Of a stretch of DNA of 64,000 bases, positions 41,778 through 51,024 are shown one piece after another (the first letter of the stretch is position 1; each line of letters begins with the position of its first letter). Source of the DNA: Streptomyces noursei (lineage in GTDB: Bacteria; Actinomycetota; Actinomycetes; Streptomycetales; Streptomycetaceae); the NCBI RefSeq assembly GCF_001646665.1, contig NZ_LWBU01000347.1, positions 12,530 through 76,529 of the forward strand, read 5' to 3'. The notes beneath the pieces were generated by a model. It was given only the letters and a program-made list of their open reading frames with translations. It was not told the DNA's origin and ran no database searches. A program made the position numbers and the translations under genes.

Positions 41778-42520
41778 AGCACCACGCATCCGATGCCCAC
41801 ACCCTGGCCGCCGCCTATGCCCTCGGAGCCCTGGAACCGGACGAGCGGCGGGAGTTCACCGCGCACCTCCGGGAGTGCCAGGCGTGCCGGCAGGAGGCCG
41901 CGGAGTTCGAGGCGACCGCGGCCCGGCTGGCGGCGGCCGTCTCCCAGGCCCCGCCGCCCGCCCTGAAGCCGGCGGTCATGTCCGCCATCGACGGCGTGCG
42001 CCAGCTGCCGCCGCGCGTGGCCACCACGGCCCCCTCCCGCCTCTCGGGCGTCCTGCGCCGCAGGGCCGTACCGCTGGCCCTGGCCGCCTGCGTGGCGGCG
42101 GCGGCGCTCGGCGGCGTCGCGGTGTGGCAGACGCAGCAGAACCGGGAGGCCGAGCAGCGCGCGGGACGGGCCGAGCAGCGCCTCGACGCGATCAGCAGCA
42201 TCCTCGCCGCGCCCGATGCCCGGACCGTGCACGGCAGGACCTCCAACGGGGCGCTGACCACGGTGGTGTCCTCCCCGGCCCGCGACAGGGCCGTCTTCAC
42301 CGCCGCCGGCCTGCCGGCACCGGCGGGGGGCACCACCTACCAACTGTGGCTCGACCACGACGGCACCATGCGTCCGGCGGGCTTCGTCGACGGCGACGGA
42401 ACCGTGCTCATCGAGGGCGGCACCGCCGGCGCGGAAGCGGTCGGGCTCACCGTCGAACCCGACGGCGGCTCCCCGCGCCCCACGACGGCCCCGCTGCTCC
42501 TCATGCCCCTGACCGCGTGA
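41774..42520 (+). CDS. rskA: Anti-sigma K factor RskA
   Basis: 248 residues. The cytoplasmic N-terminal zinc-type anti-sigma domain has HLRECQACRQEA. A single transmembrane segment (about residues 94-114) follows, then an extracytoplasmic RskA_C domain ending in PTTAPLLLMPLTA. Such proteins hold SigK until regulated proteolysis frees it. The ATG overlaps the sigK stop (ATGA). Confidence 0.9.
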   Translation: MKHHASDAHTLAAAYALGALEPDERREFTAHLRECQACRQEAAEFEATAARLAAAVSQAPPPALKPAVMSAIDGVRQLPPRVATTAPSRLSGVLRRRAVPLALAACVAAAALGGVAVWQTQQNREAEQRAGRAEQRLDAISSILAAPDARTVHGRTSNGALTTVVSSPARDRAVFTAAGLPAPAGGTTYQLWLDHDGTMRPAGFVDGDGTVLIEGGTAGAEAVGLTVEPDGGSPRPTTAPLLLMPLTA

Positions 42521-42524
42521 CCCC

Positions 42525-42566
42525 CGCCCGCGCCGCCGGCCCCGCCGAGGCCGCCCGGCGCGGGCG
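42525..42566 (+). terminator. Hairpin after rskA
   Basis: Perfect 11-bp arms at 42525-42535 and 42556-42566 with a 20-base GC-rich loop begin five bases after the rskA stop. No U-tract. Confidence 0.5.
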
Positions 42567-42857
42567 TGAGGCGCCGCCGCACGACGACCAGCGGCCCCGG
42601 CCGCGTTCCGGACGGCCTCGTCGAAGGCGGTGCCCCCCGCAGCCCGGGCACCCGGCTCGCGATGCTCGGCAACAGGCGGGCGTCGTCCGACGCGGCGCCG
42701 GCCCGCGTGCCGGAGAGGTTCGGGTTCCCTCCACGGCGTGTCAGCCGCGAGCGGTTGCCGGAGGTCACGGGGCAGCCGTCTGGTGCTCGAACACCTCGGT
42801 GACCGCATTCGGCTCCGCTGTGGTCCCGGCCCGACCGGCGGCCGCCGCCCGTCGGAG
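42567..42857. other. Gene-free stretch between rskA and the LysR-type gene
   Basis: After the rskA hairpin, about 290 bases before the convergent LysR gene end show no domain-bearing reading frame. Nothing else is seen here. Confidence 0.5.
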
Positions 42858-43757
42858 TCAGAGGGCGGAACCGGCGGACCGCAACTCCCGCACCAGGGCC
42901 CGTACGACGGCGGATCCGGCGAGCTCCGGGGTGGTGGCGTAGCCGACGCGGCGCGTCGGGCGTTCCGGACCGAGATCGGTGATCTCTATCGCGTCCGTCG
43001 CTCCGGCCAGGGAGAGCGCGGGCATGATCGCCATTCCGTGCCCACCGCTCACGAGCGACAGCACCGCGCCGTCGTCCTCGGCCTCGATCGTCGCCTTCGG
43101 GATCCAGTCCTGCGCGCTCCACCAGGCCCGGGTGTACGAGCCGCAGTTCTCGGCCCAGTCGACGAGCGGCAGCGAGCGCGGGTCAGGGTGTCCGGCCGGA
43201 TGCACCAAGGAGTAGCTCTCCTCGAAGAGCTCGCTCGCCACCAGCCCCGCCGGCATCTGCGCCCCGTCCAGGGTGGCGATGGCGAGATCCGACCGCCCGT
43301 CGGCCACTTCGCCCGCCGTGCCGCGCCCGACTTCACGGACGATCCGCACCTGAGGCTCGATCCCGGGGTACCGCGCGCGCAGCCGCCGCAGGACCGGTGG
43401 CAGCAGGTGCAGCGCGGTGCTGCGGAAGGCCGCGATCCGCAGCGGGCCCTCCGGCCCCTGCTTCGCCTCGGCCCGGGCGGCCTCCCGCACCTCGGCGACG
43501 AGCACGTCCAGGAGCCGCAGTACACGGCGCGCATGCGCCACGGCCTTCTCCCCCGCCGGGGTGGGTCTCGCACCGCTGCGGCCCCGTTCGAACAGCACGG
43601 CGCCGATCCTGCGCTCACTGCCGCGTACCGAGTGGGAGACCGCGGACTGTGTCAGGCCCAGCGCCACGGCCCCGGCCGAGAAGCCGCCGGCATCCGCAAC
43701 CGCCACCAGAACGCGCAGTTCGTGCGGAGCGAGATCGGTGTCGGTCGTGCGGGCCAC
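42858..43757 (-). CDS. LysR-family transcriptional regulator
   Basis: 299 residues. N-terminal winged HTH (LAPHELRVLVAVADAGGFSA, LGLTQSAVSHSVRGSERRIG) and a LysR substrate-binding domain. It is divergent from the reductase at 43858 with an ATGAG-N5-CTCAT dyad between them, so it most likely controls that gene and itself. Confidence 0.9.
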   Translation of the reverse strand: MARTTDTDLAPHELRVLVAVADAGGFSAGAVALGLTQSAVSHSVRGSERRIGAVLFERGRSGARPTPAGEKAVAHARRVLRLLDVLVAEVREAARAEAKQGPEGPLRIAAFRSTALHLLPPVLRRLRARYPGIEPQVRIVREVGRGTAGEVADGRSDLAIATLDGAQMPAGLVASELFEESYSLVHPAGHPDPRSLPLVDWAENCGSYTRAWWSAQDWIPKATIEAEDDGAVLSLVSGGHGMAIMPALSLAGATDAIEITDLGPERPTRRVGYATTPELAGSAVVRALVRELRSAGSAL

Positions 43758-43776
43758 GGGGCGCTCACCTCAAGGT

Positions 43777-43791
43777 ATGAGAACTGCTCAT
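43777..43791. promoter_or_regulatory. Candidate LysR operator
   Basis: ATGAG-AACTG-CTCAT is a perfect 5-bp dyad with a 5-base centre, fitting the T-N11-A pattern of LysR sites. It lies in the 100-base space between the regulator and reductase genes. Confidence 0.5.
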
Positions 43792-43857
43792 GGAACGGGG
43801 CGTCGCATGAGCCCAACCGCCTGCCCGAGGGCTCCATTCCCGTTCTACGGTCCCGGC

Positions 43858-44862
43858 ATGACCGAGATCGCCGTCACCGTCCAGCAGACCGCCCGACCCC
43901 ACGGTTTCCCCACCACCGCGGACTTCGCCTTCGTCGAGTCCGCGATCCCCGAGCCCGCGGCGGGTACCGCACTCGTGCGGAACCTCTACTGGTCCGTGGA
44001 CCCGTACCACCGCGAGATGATGGACGACGTGCCCGGCGGCTTCACGCTCCGCACACCGCTCGAGGGCCGGACCCTCGGGCGCGTCGTCGCCTCGCGGACG
44101 CCCGAACTGCCCGAGGGCGAGATCGTGTTCCATCGGCAGGGCTGGCGCACCCACTCCGTGGTCCGGCCCGAGGAGACACGCAGACTCCCCCGCTTCGACA
44201 AGGTCCCCCCGACGGCCTACCTGAGCGTCCTCGGCGGCACCGGACTGACCGCGTACGTGGGTCTCACCCGCATCGCCCGGCTCCGCGAGGGCGACGACGT
44301 CTTCGTCTCCGCCGCGGCCGGCGGCGTCGGCACCGCAACGGGCCGGTTCGCCCGGCTGATGGGCGCCGGCCGGCTCGTCGGCAGCGCGGGCTCGGCGGCG
44401 AAGGTCGATCATCTGACCCGGGAGGTGGGCTACGACGCGGCGTTCGACCACCACGACGGCCTCCCCTCCGCACTGCTCGCCGAGACCGCACCGGACGGCA
44501 TCGACGTCTACGTCGACAACGTCGGCGGGGAACAACTGGCCGCCGCGGTGGGCGCACTGCGCGAGTTCGGGCGCATCGTCCGGATCGGCACCATCAGCCG
44601 TTACAACACCCCGGACGCGCCCCCGCCGCACTTCGACCACGCGGACGTCGTGGAGAAGAGCCTCCGCATGGAGGGCTTCCTCGTCAGCAACTACCGGCGT
44701 CTGCAGGACGAGTTGTACGAGTTCGCGGTGCCCCACCTGCAGAGCGGCCGGCTGGCGCTGGACGAGACGGTGGTGGACGGGTTCGAGCACATCGTGGACG
44801 CGTTCGTGGGCATGCTGCACGGCCGGAACACGGGAAAGACCATCGTGCGGGACCGCGCGTAG
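43858..44862 (+). CDS. NADP-dependent MDR-family oxidoreductase (2-alkenal/curcumin-reductase type)
   Basis: 334 residues, zinc-free medium-chain reductase. The NADP-binding motif is SAAAGGVGTATGRFARLMG, and the family text YVDNVGGEQL and MEGFLVSNY is present. These enzymes reduce alpha,beta-unsaturated carbonyls. The ATG at 43858 gives the usual N-terminus; an upstream extension would cross the LysR operator. Confidence 0.9.
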   Translation: MTEIAVTVQQTARPHGFPTTADFAFVESAIPEPAAGTALVRNLYWSVDPYHREMMDDVPGGFTLRTPLEGRTLGRVVASRTPELPEGEIVFHRQGWRTHSVVRPEETRRLPRFDKVPPTAYLSVLGGTGLTAYVGLTRIARLREGDDVFVSAAAGGVGTATGRFARLMGAGRLVGSAGSAAKVDHLTREVGYDAAFDHHDGLPSALLAETAPDGIDVYVDNVGGEQLAAAVGALREFGRIVRIGTISRYNTPDAPPPHFDHADVVEKSLRMEGFLVSNYRRLQDELYEFAVPHLQSGRLALDETVVDGFEHIVDAFVGMLHGRNTGKTIVRDRA

Positions 44863-45449
44863 GTCCGGCTCGGCAAGGCGGCGGACCCGCCTGTCGCCCC
44901 GCACGCGGCGATGCCCGGACCGGGCGTGCCCGGTCGGGCCCGGCGGGCAGCCGCGCAGTCCCCCCGGTGGTCCGGTCATGCCCAGGCAGGCATCCCGGCG
45001 ATCCGGCGACCGGCCGGGCACGAGCCCGCGTCCCGGCCATCCGATCAGGCACCGGCCGGCGCCCTCGTCGCGTCGTTCCGGTCCGTTGCACCCTCGGCGG
45101 CGGGTGTGCCGCAGCGGCAGACGCGTGCCGCCGCCCCAGGTCCCCCGCCCCCTCGTCGGTCGTGGTCCGCCCCGGGGCGCGCGTGCCTCGCCCCCGGCGT
45201 TCGGTCGCGGCGCCCGGTGACGGCCGCCCTCGCCCCGGCCCCGCCGCCCCGTCGGCGCGGGGGTGCTCCGGCCAGCGGTGGCTGGGGGCGCCCGGTGTCG
45301 CGATGATGGGCACAACGGCCGGTACGTGGCCGTGGTGCCGGCACCCTCGGCCACACGTGGGATGCGGCCACCGGCGGGATCACGCCGGTGCCGCGCCGGC
45401 GCGAGGAGGCTGCGCGCCGGCGGCCGGCGCGGAGGGCCGAGGAGGCGTT
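44863..45449. other. 587-base stretch without a recognised gene
   Basis: The reductase and GH15 genes are separated by a GC-rich stretch in which several open frames exist but none has a known domain, a ribosome-binding site or a plausible composition. A hairpin lies near its start and the GH15 ribosome-binding site at its end. Confidence 0.5.
44918..44935 (+). terminator. Hairpin after the reductase gene
   Basis: GACCGGG and CCCGGTC pair around a 4-base loop (CGTG), about 55 bases after the reductase stop. Confidence 0.4.
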
Positions 45450-47297
45450 GTGAACGACTACCCCCCGATCGCGGACCACGGCATCATCGGTGATCTGCAG
45501 ACGGCGGCGCTGATCGCCTCCGACGGAACCCTCGACTGGTGGTGCACCCCCCGGTTCGACTCCCCGAGTGTGTTCGCCTCGCTGCTCGACAGCGACCGCG
45601 GCGGTTCCTGCCGCCTCGCCGCCGATGTCGGGGACGAGGCCACCGTGCGCCAGCTCTACCTCCCCGACACCGCCGTCCTCATCACCCGCTTCATGACACC
45701 AGGTGGTGTCGGCGAGGTCGTCGACTTCATGCCACCGGACCCGTCGGCGACACCGTCCGCCCGGCACCGGCTGATCCGGGTCGCGCGGGTGGTGCGCGGC
45801 AGCATGCCGTTCGAGCTCATCTGCCGGCCGCGCTTCGACTACGGCCGGGCACCGCACGGGCTGACCCGGCTGGACGACGGGTCCGCACTGTTCCGGGGGC
45901 CCGGCACGGACCTGCACCTGCAGGTCACTCCTCCGATCGCCCTGCACCCGAACGGCACCGACGTCTCCGCCCGCTTCACCCTCCGGGCCGGGGAACGGGC
46001 CGCTGTCGTCCTCACCAGCGAGACCGGCACCCCGGGCGGCCTCAGCGGCCTTCCCGGCGGTGCGACGCCCACCACCGACGCGATCCTCGCCGACTTCGAC
46101 GCGTGCAGCGCGTTCTGGCTGAACTGGCTGCGTGCCTCCCGCTACCGCGGCCGCTGGCACGAGATGGTCACGCGCTCCGCCATCACCCTCAAGCTCCTCA
46201 CCTACGCCCCCACCGGTGCCCCCATCGCCGCCGCGACCATGGGACTGCCCGAGCAGATCGGCGGGGAGCGCAACTGGGACTACCGCTACACCTGGGTCCG
46301 CGACGCCTCCCTGTCGGTGCGGTCCCTGATCGACCTCGGCTTCTCCGCGGAGGCGAACGCCTTCCGCCGGTGGCTGCGCGACCGCCTGGACGCCGGTGGC
46401 ACCGCCTCGGGCGAACCGCTGCAGATCATGTACCGCGTCGACGGCGAACCGCACATCGCCGAGGAGGTGCTGGACCATCTGGAGGGCTACCGCCGCTCCT
46501 CCCCCGTACGGGCCGGCAACGCCGCCGCCGACCAGATCCAGCTCGACATCTACGGCGAGGCCGCCTTCGCCTTCGCCCAGGCCGAGGACATCGGCGGCAT
46601 CCGTGGCTGGCACGCCTTCGCGCGCGTCATCGACTGGCTCGCCGACCACTGGGACCGCCCGGACGAGGGCATCTGGGAGACCCGCGGCGGGCGCCAGAAC
46701 TTCACGTACAGCCGTCTGATGACCTGGGTCGCCTTCGACCGTGCCGTCAAGCTCGCCTCCGCCCACTCCCGCCCGGGCGACCTCACCCGCTGGCTGGGCG
46801 CACGCGACGAGGTCCTGCGGCAGATCGTCGACCGCGGCTGGGACGACGGACGGCGTGCCTTCGTCCAGCACTACGACACCGACGTCCTCGACGCGTCCCT
46901 GCTCCTGATGCCCAAGGTCGGCTTCCTCACCCCCACCGACCCCGACTGGCTGAGCACCCTCGACGCCATGGACGGCGAACTCGTCAGCGACAGCCTCGTC
47001 TACCGCTACGACCCCGCCGCCTCACCCGACGGCCTGCGGGGGTCGGAGGGCACCTTCAACCTGTGCAGCTTCCTGTACGTCGAGGCACTCGCCCGGGCCG
47101 GCCGCCTCACCCAGGCCCGCTACGCCTTCTCCAAGATGCTCACGTACGCCAACCACGTCGGCCTGTTCGCCGAGGAGATCGGCCCCTCCGGCGAACAACT
47201 CGGCAACTTCCCGCAGGCGTTCACCCACCTGGCACTCATCGACGCGGCGATCGCCCTGGACGAGGAGCTGGACCGCGCCGAGAACGAGCCGGGCTGA
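45450..47297 (+). CDS. Glycoside hydrolase family 15 protein (trehalase/glucoamylase-like)
   Basis: 615 residues. The N-terminal beta-sandwich begins PPIADHGIIGDLQTAALIA; an (alpha/alpha)6 barrel follows with ERNWDYRYTWVRDAS, the acid-residue region EGIWETRGGRQNFTYSR and the family ending GLFAEEIGPSGEQLGNFPQA. Actinobacterial homologues include trehalases active on alpha,alpha-trehalose; other alpha-glucosides are possible. The GTG start has AGGAGG just upstream. Confidence 0.9.
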   Translation: MNDYPPIADHGIIGDLQTAALIASDGTLDWWCTPRFDSPSVFASLLDSDRGGSCRLAADVGDEATVRQLYLPDTAVLITRFMTPGGVGEVVDFMPPDPSATPSARHRLIRVARVVRGSMPFELICRPRFDYGRAPHGLTRLDDGSALFRGPGTDLHLQVTPPIALHPNGTDVSARFTLRAGERAAVVLTSETGTPGGLSGLPGGATPTTDAILADFDACSAFWLNWLRASRYRGRWHEMVTRSAITLKLLTYAPTGAPIAAATMGLPEQIGGERNWDYRYTWVRDASLSVRSLIDLGFSAEANAFRRWLRDRLDAGGTASGEPLQIMYRVDGEPHIAEEVLDHLEGYRRSSPVRAGNAAADQIQLDIYGEAAFAFAQAEDIGGIRGWHAFARVIDWLADHWDRPDEGIWETRGGRQNFTYSRLMTWVAFDRAVKLASAHSRPGDLTRWLGARDEVLRQIVDRGWDDGRRAFVQHYDTDVLDASLLLMPKVGFLTPTDPDWLSTLDAMDGELVSDSLVYRYDPAASPDGLRGSEGTFNLCSFLYVEALARAGRLTQARYAFSKMLTYANHVGLFAEEIGPSGEQLGNFPQAFTHLALIDAAIALDEELDRAENEPG

Positions 47298-47316
47298 CGG
47301 ACGCGCCCCGCCGGGG

Positions 47317-48828
47317 TCACCGGCGCGGCGCACCCGGCGGATCCGCCCTGCCGGCTCCGGCGGCGGGGGGCCGGGGAACGCGCGGCAGCAGAGCCGCGGC
47401 GGTCAGTCCGACCAGCCCGACGACCGCGAGCGCCCCCATCGCCGCCGCGTACGCGCCCTTGCTGAGCCCCGACACCAGGATCGTGCCCGCGACGGCCGTG
47501 CCGAGCGAGGAGCCGAGGTTGGAGACGCAGCGGGACAGGCCGGAGATCTCGCCCTGCTGCGTCTCGGCGAAGCACGACTGGACCACGTTCACCGAAGGAG
47601 TGAGCATCACCCCCAGACCCAGCCCGATCAGCAGCAGGCCGGGGGCGAACGCCCAGGCACCGGGCTTCCAGGCGACCAGGGCCAGCAGCACCGCGATGCC
47701 GGCCGTCGTCACGACGAAGCCCGCCATGATCAGGGTGCGCTGCGCACGGCGCCGGGCCAGCTTCTCGGCAGCCAGGGAGGAAGCGAGGATGCCGAGGGTC
47801 GCGGCGGTGAAGATCACGCCCGTCCGGATCGCGTCGTAGCCGCGTACGACCTGCAGGTAGGCGGCGACCGTGAACGAGACGCCCATCAGCATCAGCCACT
47901 GCGTGTTCTGGGTGACCAGACCGAGGTTGGAGGTGCGGTCGCGGAACAGGTCCGTCGACAGCAGCGCCTCCCGGCCGGCGCGCTCACGGCCGCGCACCCG
48001 GGCGAAGAAGCCGACCAGCACCAGCGCACCGGCCAGCAGCAGGCCCAGCGCTAGCCACCCGTTGTTGTCGACGGCCAGGATGCCCGTCACCAGCAGCACC
48101 AGGCCCGCCGCCGACAGCACCGCCCCGACGGTGTCGAACGGCCGAGCGGGGTCGGGCGGGAGCGGATCGTCGATCCCGCGGCTGAGCACCACGATCACCA
48201 CGATCACCAGCGCCTGGAACACGAACGCCGCCCGCCAGCTGATCCCACTGGTGATCAGCCCGCCGATCAGCGGGCCCGCGGCCGCCCCGATGCCGCCCAT
48301 CGCCATGATCGCGCCGAACGCCCGTGCCCGGGACGCCGTGTCGGTGAACAGCAGCGTGGTCAGGATGTAGACCGGCGGGATCAGCAGCGCCGTACCCACG
48401 CCCTCCAGGATCGAATTGCCGATGATCAGCACGCCCAGTCCCGGCGCCACCGCGCTGAGCACCGCGCCCGCCCCGTAGATCACGAGCCCGGCCAGCAGGC
48501 AGCGCTTGCGCCCCCACTTGTCGGTCAGTTTCCCGCCCGGGATCATCAGTGCGGCCATCACCAGCAGGAAGATCGTGATCGCGACCTGCACGCCCTGCAC
48601 CGTGGTGTCCAGGTCCTCGCTGATGTCGTTGATCATCACGTTCATGTTCGAGCCCGCGAAGCTGCAGATGAACTGTGCCAGCGCCAGCGGTGCCAGGACA
48701 CGCCGAGCCGTCGGCGCGGGTCCCGACGCTCCCGCAGCAGCCGATCCCGCCATACCGCCCGTCCCGTCCGCTCGCCCGGTCCAAGGACCGCCCGGGGCCG
48801 CTCCCGTGGATCGGCGCGGCCTCCCCAT
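47317..48828 (-). CDS. DHA2-type MFS drug efflux transporter
   Basis: 503 residues with 14 predicted transmembrane segments. The motif-A loop GGKLTDKWGRKRCL and the motif-C-like GIGAAAGPLIGGLI are those of drug:proton antiporters. Start choice is uncertain: ATG at 48828, GTG at 48855 and ATG at 48753 are all in frame and the first 50 residues are low-complexity. The substrate is unknown. It is convergent with the GH15 gene. Confidence 0.88.
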   Translation of the reverse strand: MGRPRRSTGAAPGGPWTGRADGTGGMAGSAAAGASGPAPTARRVLAPLALAQFICSFAGSNMNVMINDISEDLDTTVQGVQVAITIFLLVMAALMIPGGKLTDKWGRKRCLLAGLVIYGAGAVLSAVAPGLGVLIIGNSILEGVGTALLIPPVYILTTLLFTDTASRARAFGAIMAMGGIGAAAGPLIGGLITSGISWRAAFVFQALVIVVIVVLSRGIDDPLPPDPARPFDTVGAVLSAAGLVLLVTGILAVDNNGWLALGLLLAGALVLVGFFARVRGRERAGREALLSTDLFRDRTSNLGLVTQNTQWLMLMGVSFTVAAYLQVVRGYDAIRTGVIFTAATLGILASSLAAEKLARRRAQRTLIMAGFVVTTAGIAVLLALVAWKPGAWAFAPGLLLIGLGLGVMLTPSVNVVQSCFAETQQGEISGLSRCVSNLGSSLGTAVAGTILVSGLSKGAYAAAMGALAVVGLVGLTAAALLPRVPRPPAAGAGRADPPGAPRR

Positions 48829-48939
48829 GACCGTCCCACGAGTGCCTGCCGTCACGACGAAGACGCGCAGTACCCGGCCGGTTTCGTCACCGCCACGAGG
48901 TCGTGGGTCCGGTGGCGCCGGGCCGGTTGCGGCGCCTTC

Positions 48940-51003
48940 CTACCGGCGGCTGCGCACCAGCAGGTGGAGGAAGTACGGCGTGCCGATCACCGCGGTCATC
49001 AGACCGGCGCCGAGCTGGGCCGGTGCGATCACGGTGCGGCCCACCAGGTCCGCCGTGCACACGAGGACGGCGCCGAGGAGCACCGCGACCGGTACCACGC
49101 GGGCGTGCCGGCGGCCCACGAGGGCGCGGGCCGCGTGCGGGGCGACGAGTCCCACGAAGCCGATGGTGCCGGCGGCGGCCACGGCGGTGGCGCTGAGCAG
49201 CACGCTGAGGACGAGGAAGCCGAGGCGCCCGCGTCCGAGGTCGAGGCCGAGGAGGCGGGGGGTGTCCTCGTCGAGCGAGACGAGGTCGAGTTCGGTGCGC
49301 CGGGCGACCGCGACGGCCACGCCGATGGCGAGGGCGGCGGCGAGGGGCACCACGTCGGGCAGGGTCCGGCCGTACGTGGAGCCGGAGAGCCAGGTGAGCG
49401 CCTTGGTGGCGTTGAACGGGTCGGTGAGGATGATGAGGAGGCTGACGAGGGCGGCCGCGCCCGAGTGGATGGCGAATCCGACGAGGACGAGCCGGGTCTG
49501 CTGGAATCCGCCGCGCGCGGCGAGTCCGAAGAGCAGGGCGGAGGCGGCCGCGGCGCCCGCGAACGCGGCACCGGCGACGCCCCACCCGCTCGCCATGGGC
49601 ACGGTGGTCACGAGGAGCACGGCGCCGAGGGCGGCACCGCCGGAGACGCCCATGATGCCGGGTTCGGCGAGGGGGTTGCGGGTCACGGCCTGGACGAGCG
49701 TCCCGGCCAGGGCGAGGGCGGCGCCCGCGAGGAGGGCGGCGAGGACGCGGGGCACACGGGTGTCCAGGACGAAGCCGACGGTCTGTCCGGCGCGGCCCAG
49801 TGCCCAGTTGGTGACGTCGCCGAGGAGCAGCTTGGCGTCGCCGAGGAGGACGGCCGCGACGATCACGCCCACGAGTGTCGCGACGAGGGCGGACGCGACG
49901 GTGAGGAAGGCGGTGCGGCTCCTGATGCGCAGCTTGTCGGCGGCGACGCCGGCGGTGTCCCGCAGTCGTGCGGCCATGACCGTCACGAAGACGGCTCCGA
50001 CGAGGCTGGTGACGACGCCGGTCGGCACGGCGACGGCCGTGTCCGCCGGCACGAGGGTGCGCAGCAGCACGTCGGCGCCGAGCACGAGCCCGGCGCCGAC
50101 GAGTCCCGCGGCCGGGATGCCCGCACGGGACCGTGCGAAGCCGCGGAACCGGCGGGCCAGGGGGCGAACGAGCGCCGGGGCGCACAGGCCGACGAACCCG
50201 ACCGGACCGGCCAGGGTGACGGCTGCCGCGGCGAGCAGGGCGGCGAGGACGACCGCGGTCATGCGGGTGGCGCGTACGGGTACGCCGAGGCCGCGGGCGG
50301 CGTCGTCGCCGAGGGCCAGGGCGTCGACCCGGCGGGCGAGGAGCAGCAGGCCGAGGAGGCCGACGGCGCCGATGGGCGCCATCTGCAGGACGCCGTCGAA
50401 GCCGTTCTGGGAGATGCTGCCCTGGTTCCAGTGGTAGACGCCCTCGGCTTCCTGGGGGAACAGCAGGACCAGTCCCTCGGTCATGGCGGTCAGCCCGAGG
50501 GTGAGGGCGCTGCCGGCCAGTACGAGGCGGATGGTGCCGGTGCCGAGGCCGGACAGTCCGAGCACGACGGCCGCGGCGGCGAGTCCGCCGGCGAAGGCGA
50601 CGCCGGAGGAGGCGAGCAGCGGCAGCGAGAGGCCGGTGGCGGCGGTGAGCCCGAGGGCGAAGTAGGAGCCGGCGTTGACGGCGAGGGTGTCCGGCGCGGC
50701 GAGGACGTTGCGGCTGACCGTCTGCAGGGCGGCGCCCGCCATGCCGAGGAGGACCCCGACGAGCAGCCCCGCCGTCATCCTCGGCAGCCGCGAGGCGATG
50801 ACGACGGACGCGTCGGCGGTGTCGGCGCGGCCGGTGAGGGCCTTGAGGACCTCGGGGGCGCCGACGGAGGCGGTGCCCTGGGTGATGTCGACGAGTGCGA
50901 GGCCCGCGACGAGGAGGAGCAGTGCGGCCGTCACCGCGGCGGCGCCCGTGCGGGACGCGGTCGCCGGCGGAGGGGTGGCGGGGGTGGTCGCGGTGACGGC
51001 CAT
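48940..51003 (-). CDS. Fused two-domain FecCD/FhuB-like iron-siderophore permease
   Basis: 687 residues, two BtuC-type permease domains in tandem. Each carries the coupling-helix motif (GPVGFVGLCAPALVRPLARR in the first, GTIGFVGLVAPHAARALVGR in the second) and about ten transmembrane segments, as in FhuB. It forms the complete membrane part of the importer with the ATPase and lipoprotein encoded just upstream. A 21-base gap separates it from the binding-protein gene. Confidence 0.93.
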   Translation of the reverse strand: MAVTATTPATPPPATASRTGAAAVTAALLLLVAGLALVDITQGTASVGAPEVLKALTGRADTADASVVIASRLPRMTAGLLVGVLLGMAGAALQTVSRNVLAAPDTLAVNAGSYFALGLTAATGLSLPLLASSGVAFAGGLAAAAVVLGLSGLGTGTIRLVLAGSALTLGLTAMTEGLVLLFPQEAEGVYHWNQGSISQNGFDGVLQMAPIGAVGLLGLLLLARRVDALALGDDAARGLGVPVRATRMTAVVLAALLAAAAVTLAGPVGFVGLCAPALVRPLARRFRGFARSRAGIPAAGLVGAGLVLGADVLLRTLVPADTAVAVPTGVVTSLVGAVFVTVMAARLRDTAGVAADKLRIRSRTAFLTVASALVATLVGVIVAAVLLGDAKLLLGDVTNWALGRAGQTVGFVLDTRVPRVLAALLAGAALALAGTLVQAVTRNPLAEPGIMGVSGGAALGAVLLVTTVPMASGWGVAGAAFAGAAAASALLFGLAARGGFQQTRLVLVGFAIHSGAAALVSLLIILTDPFNATKALTWLSGSTYGRTLPDVVPLAAALAIGVAVAVARRTELDLVSLDEDTPRLLGLDLGRGRLGFLVLSVLLSATAVAAAGTIGFVGLVAPHAARALVGRRHARVVPVAVLLGAVLVCTADLVGRTVIAPAQLGAGLMTAVIGTPYFLHLLVRSRR

Positions 51004-51024
51004 GGTGCTGCTGGCTCCTCTTCC

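Noticed and set aside
44911..45306. Possible small gene between the reductase and GH15 genes
   Set aside because: No ribosome-binding site, no domain and Arg/Pro/Ala-rich composition, as expected of any frame in GC-rich spacer.
42630..45449. Long upstream extension of the GH15 reading frame
   Set aside because: The frame stays open because of high GC, but it crosses the LysR and reductase genes and has no domain. The GTG at 45450 with AGGAGG is the real start.
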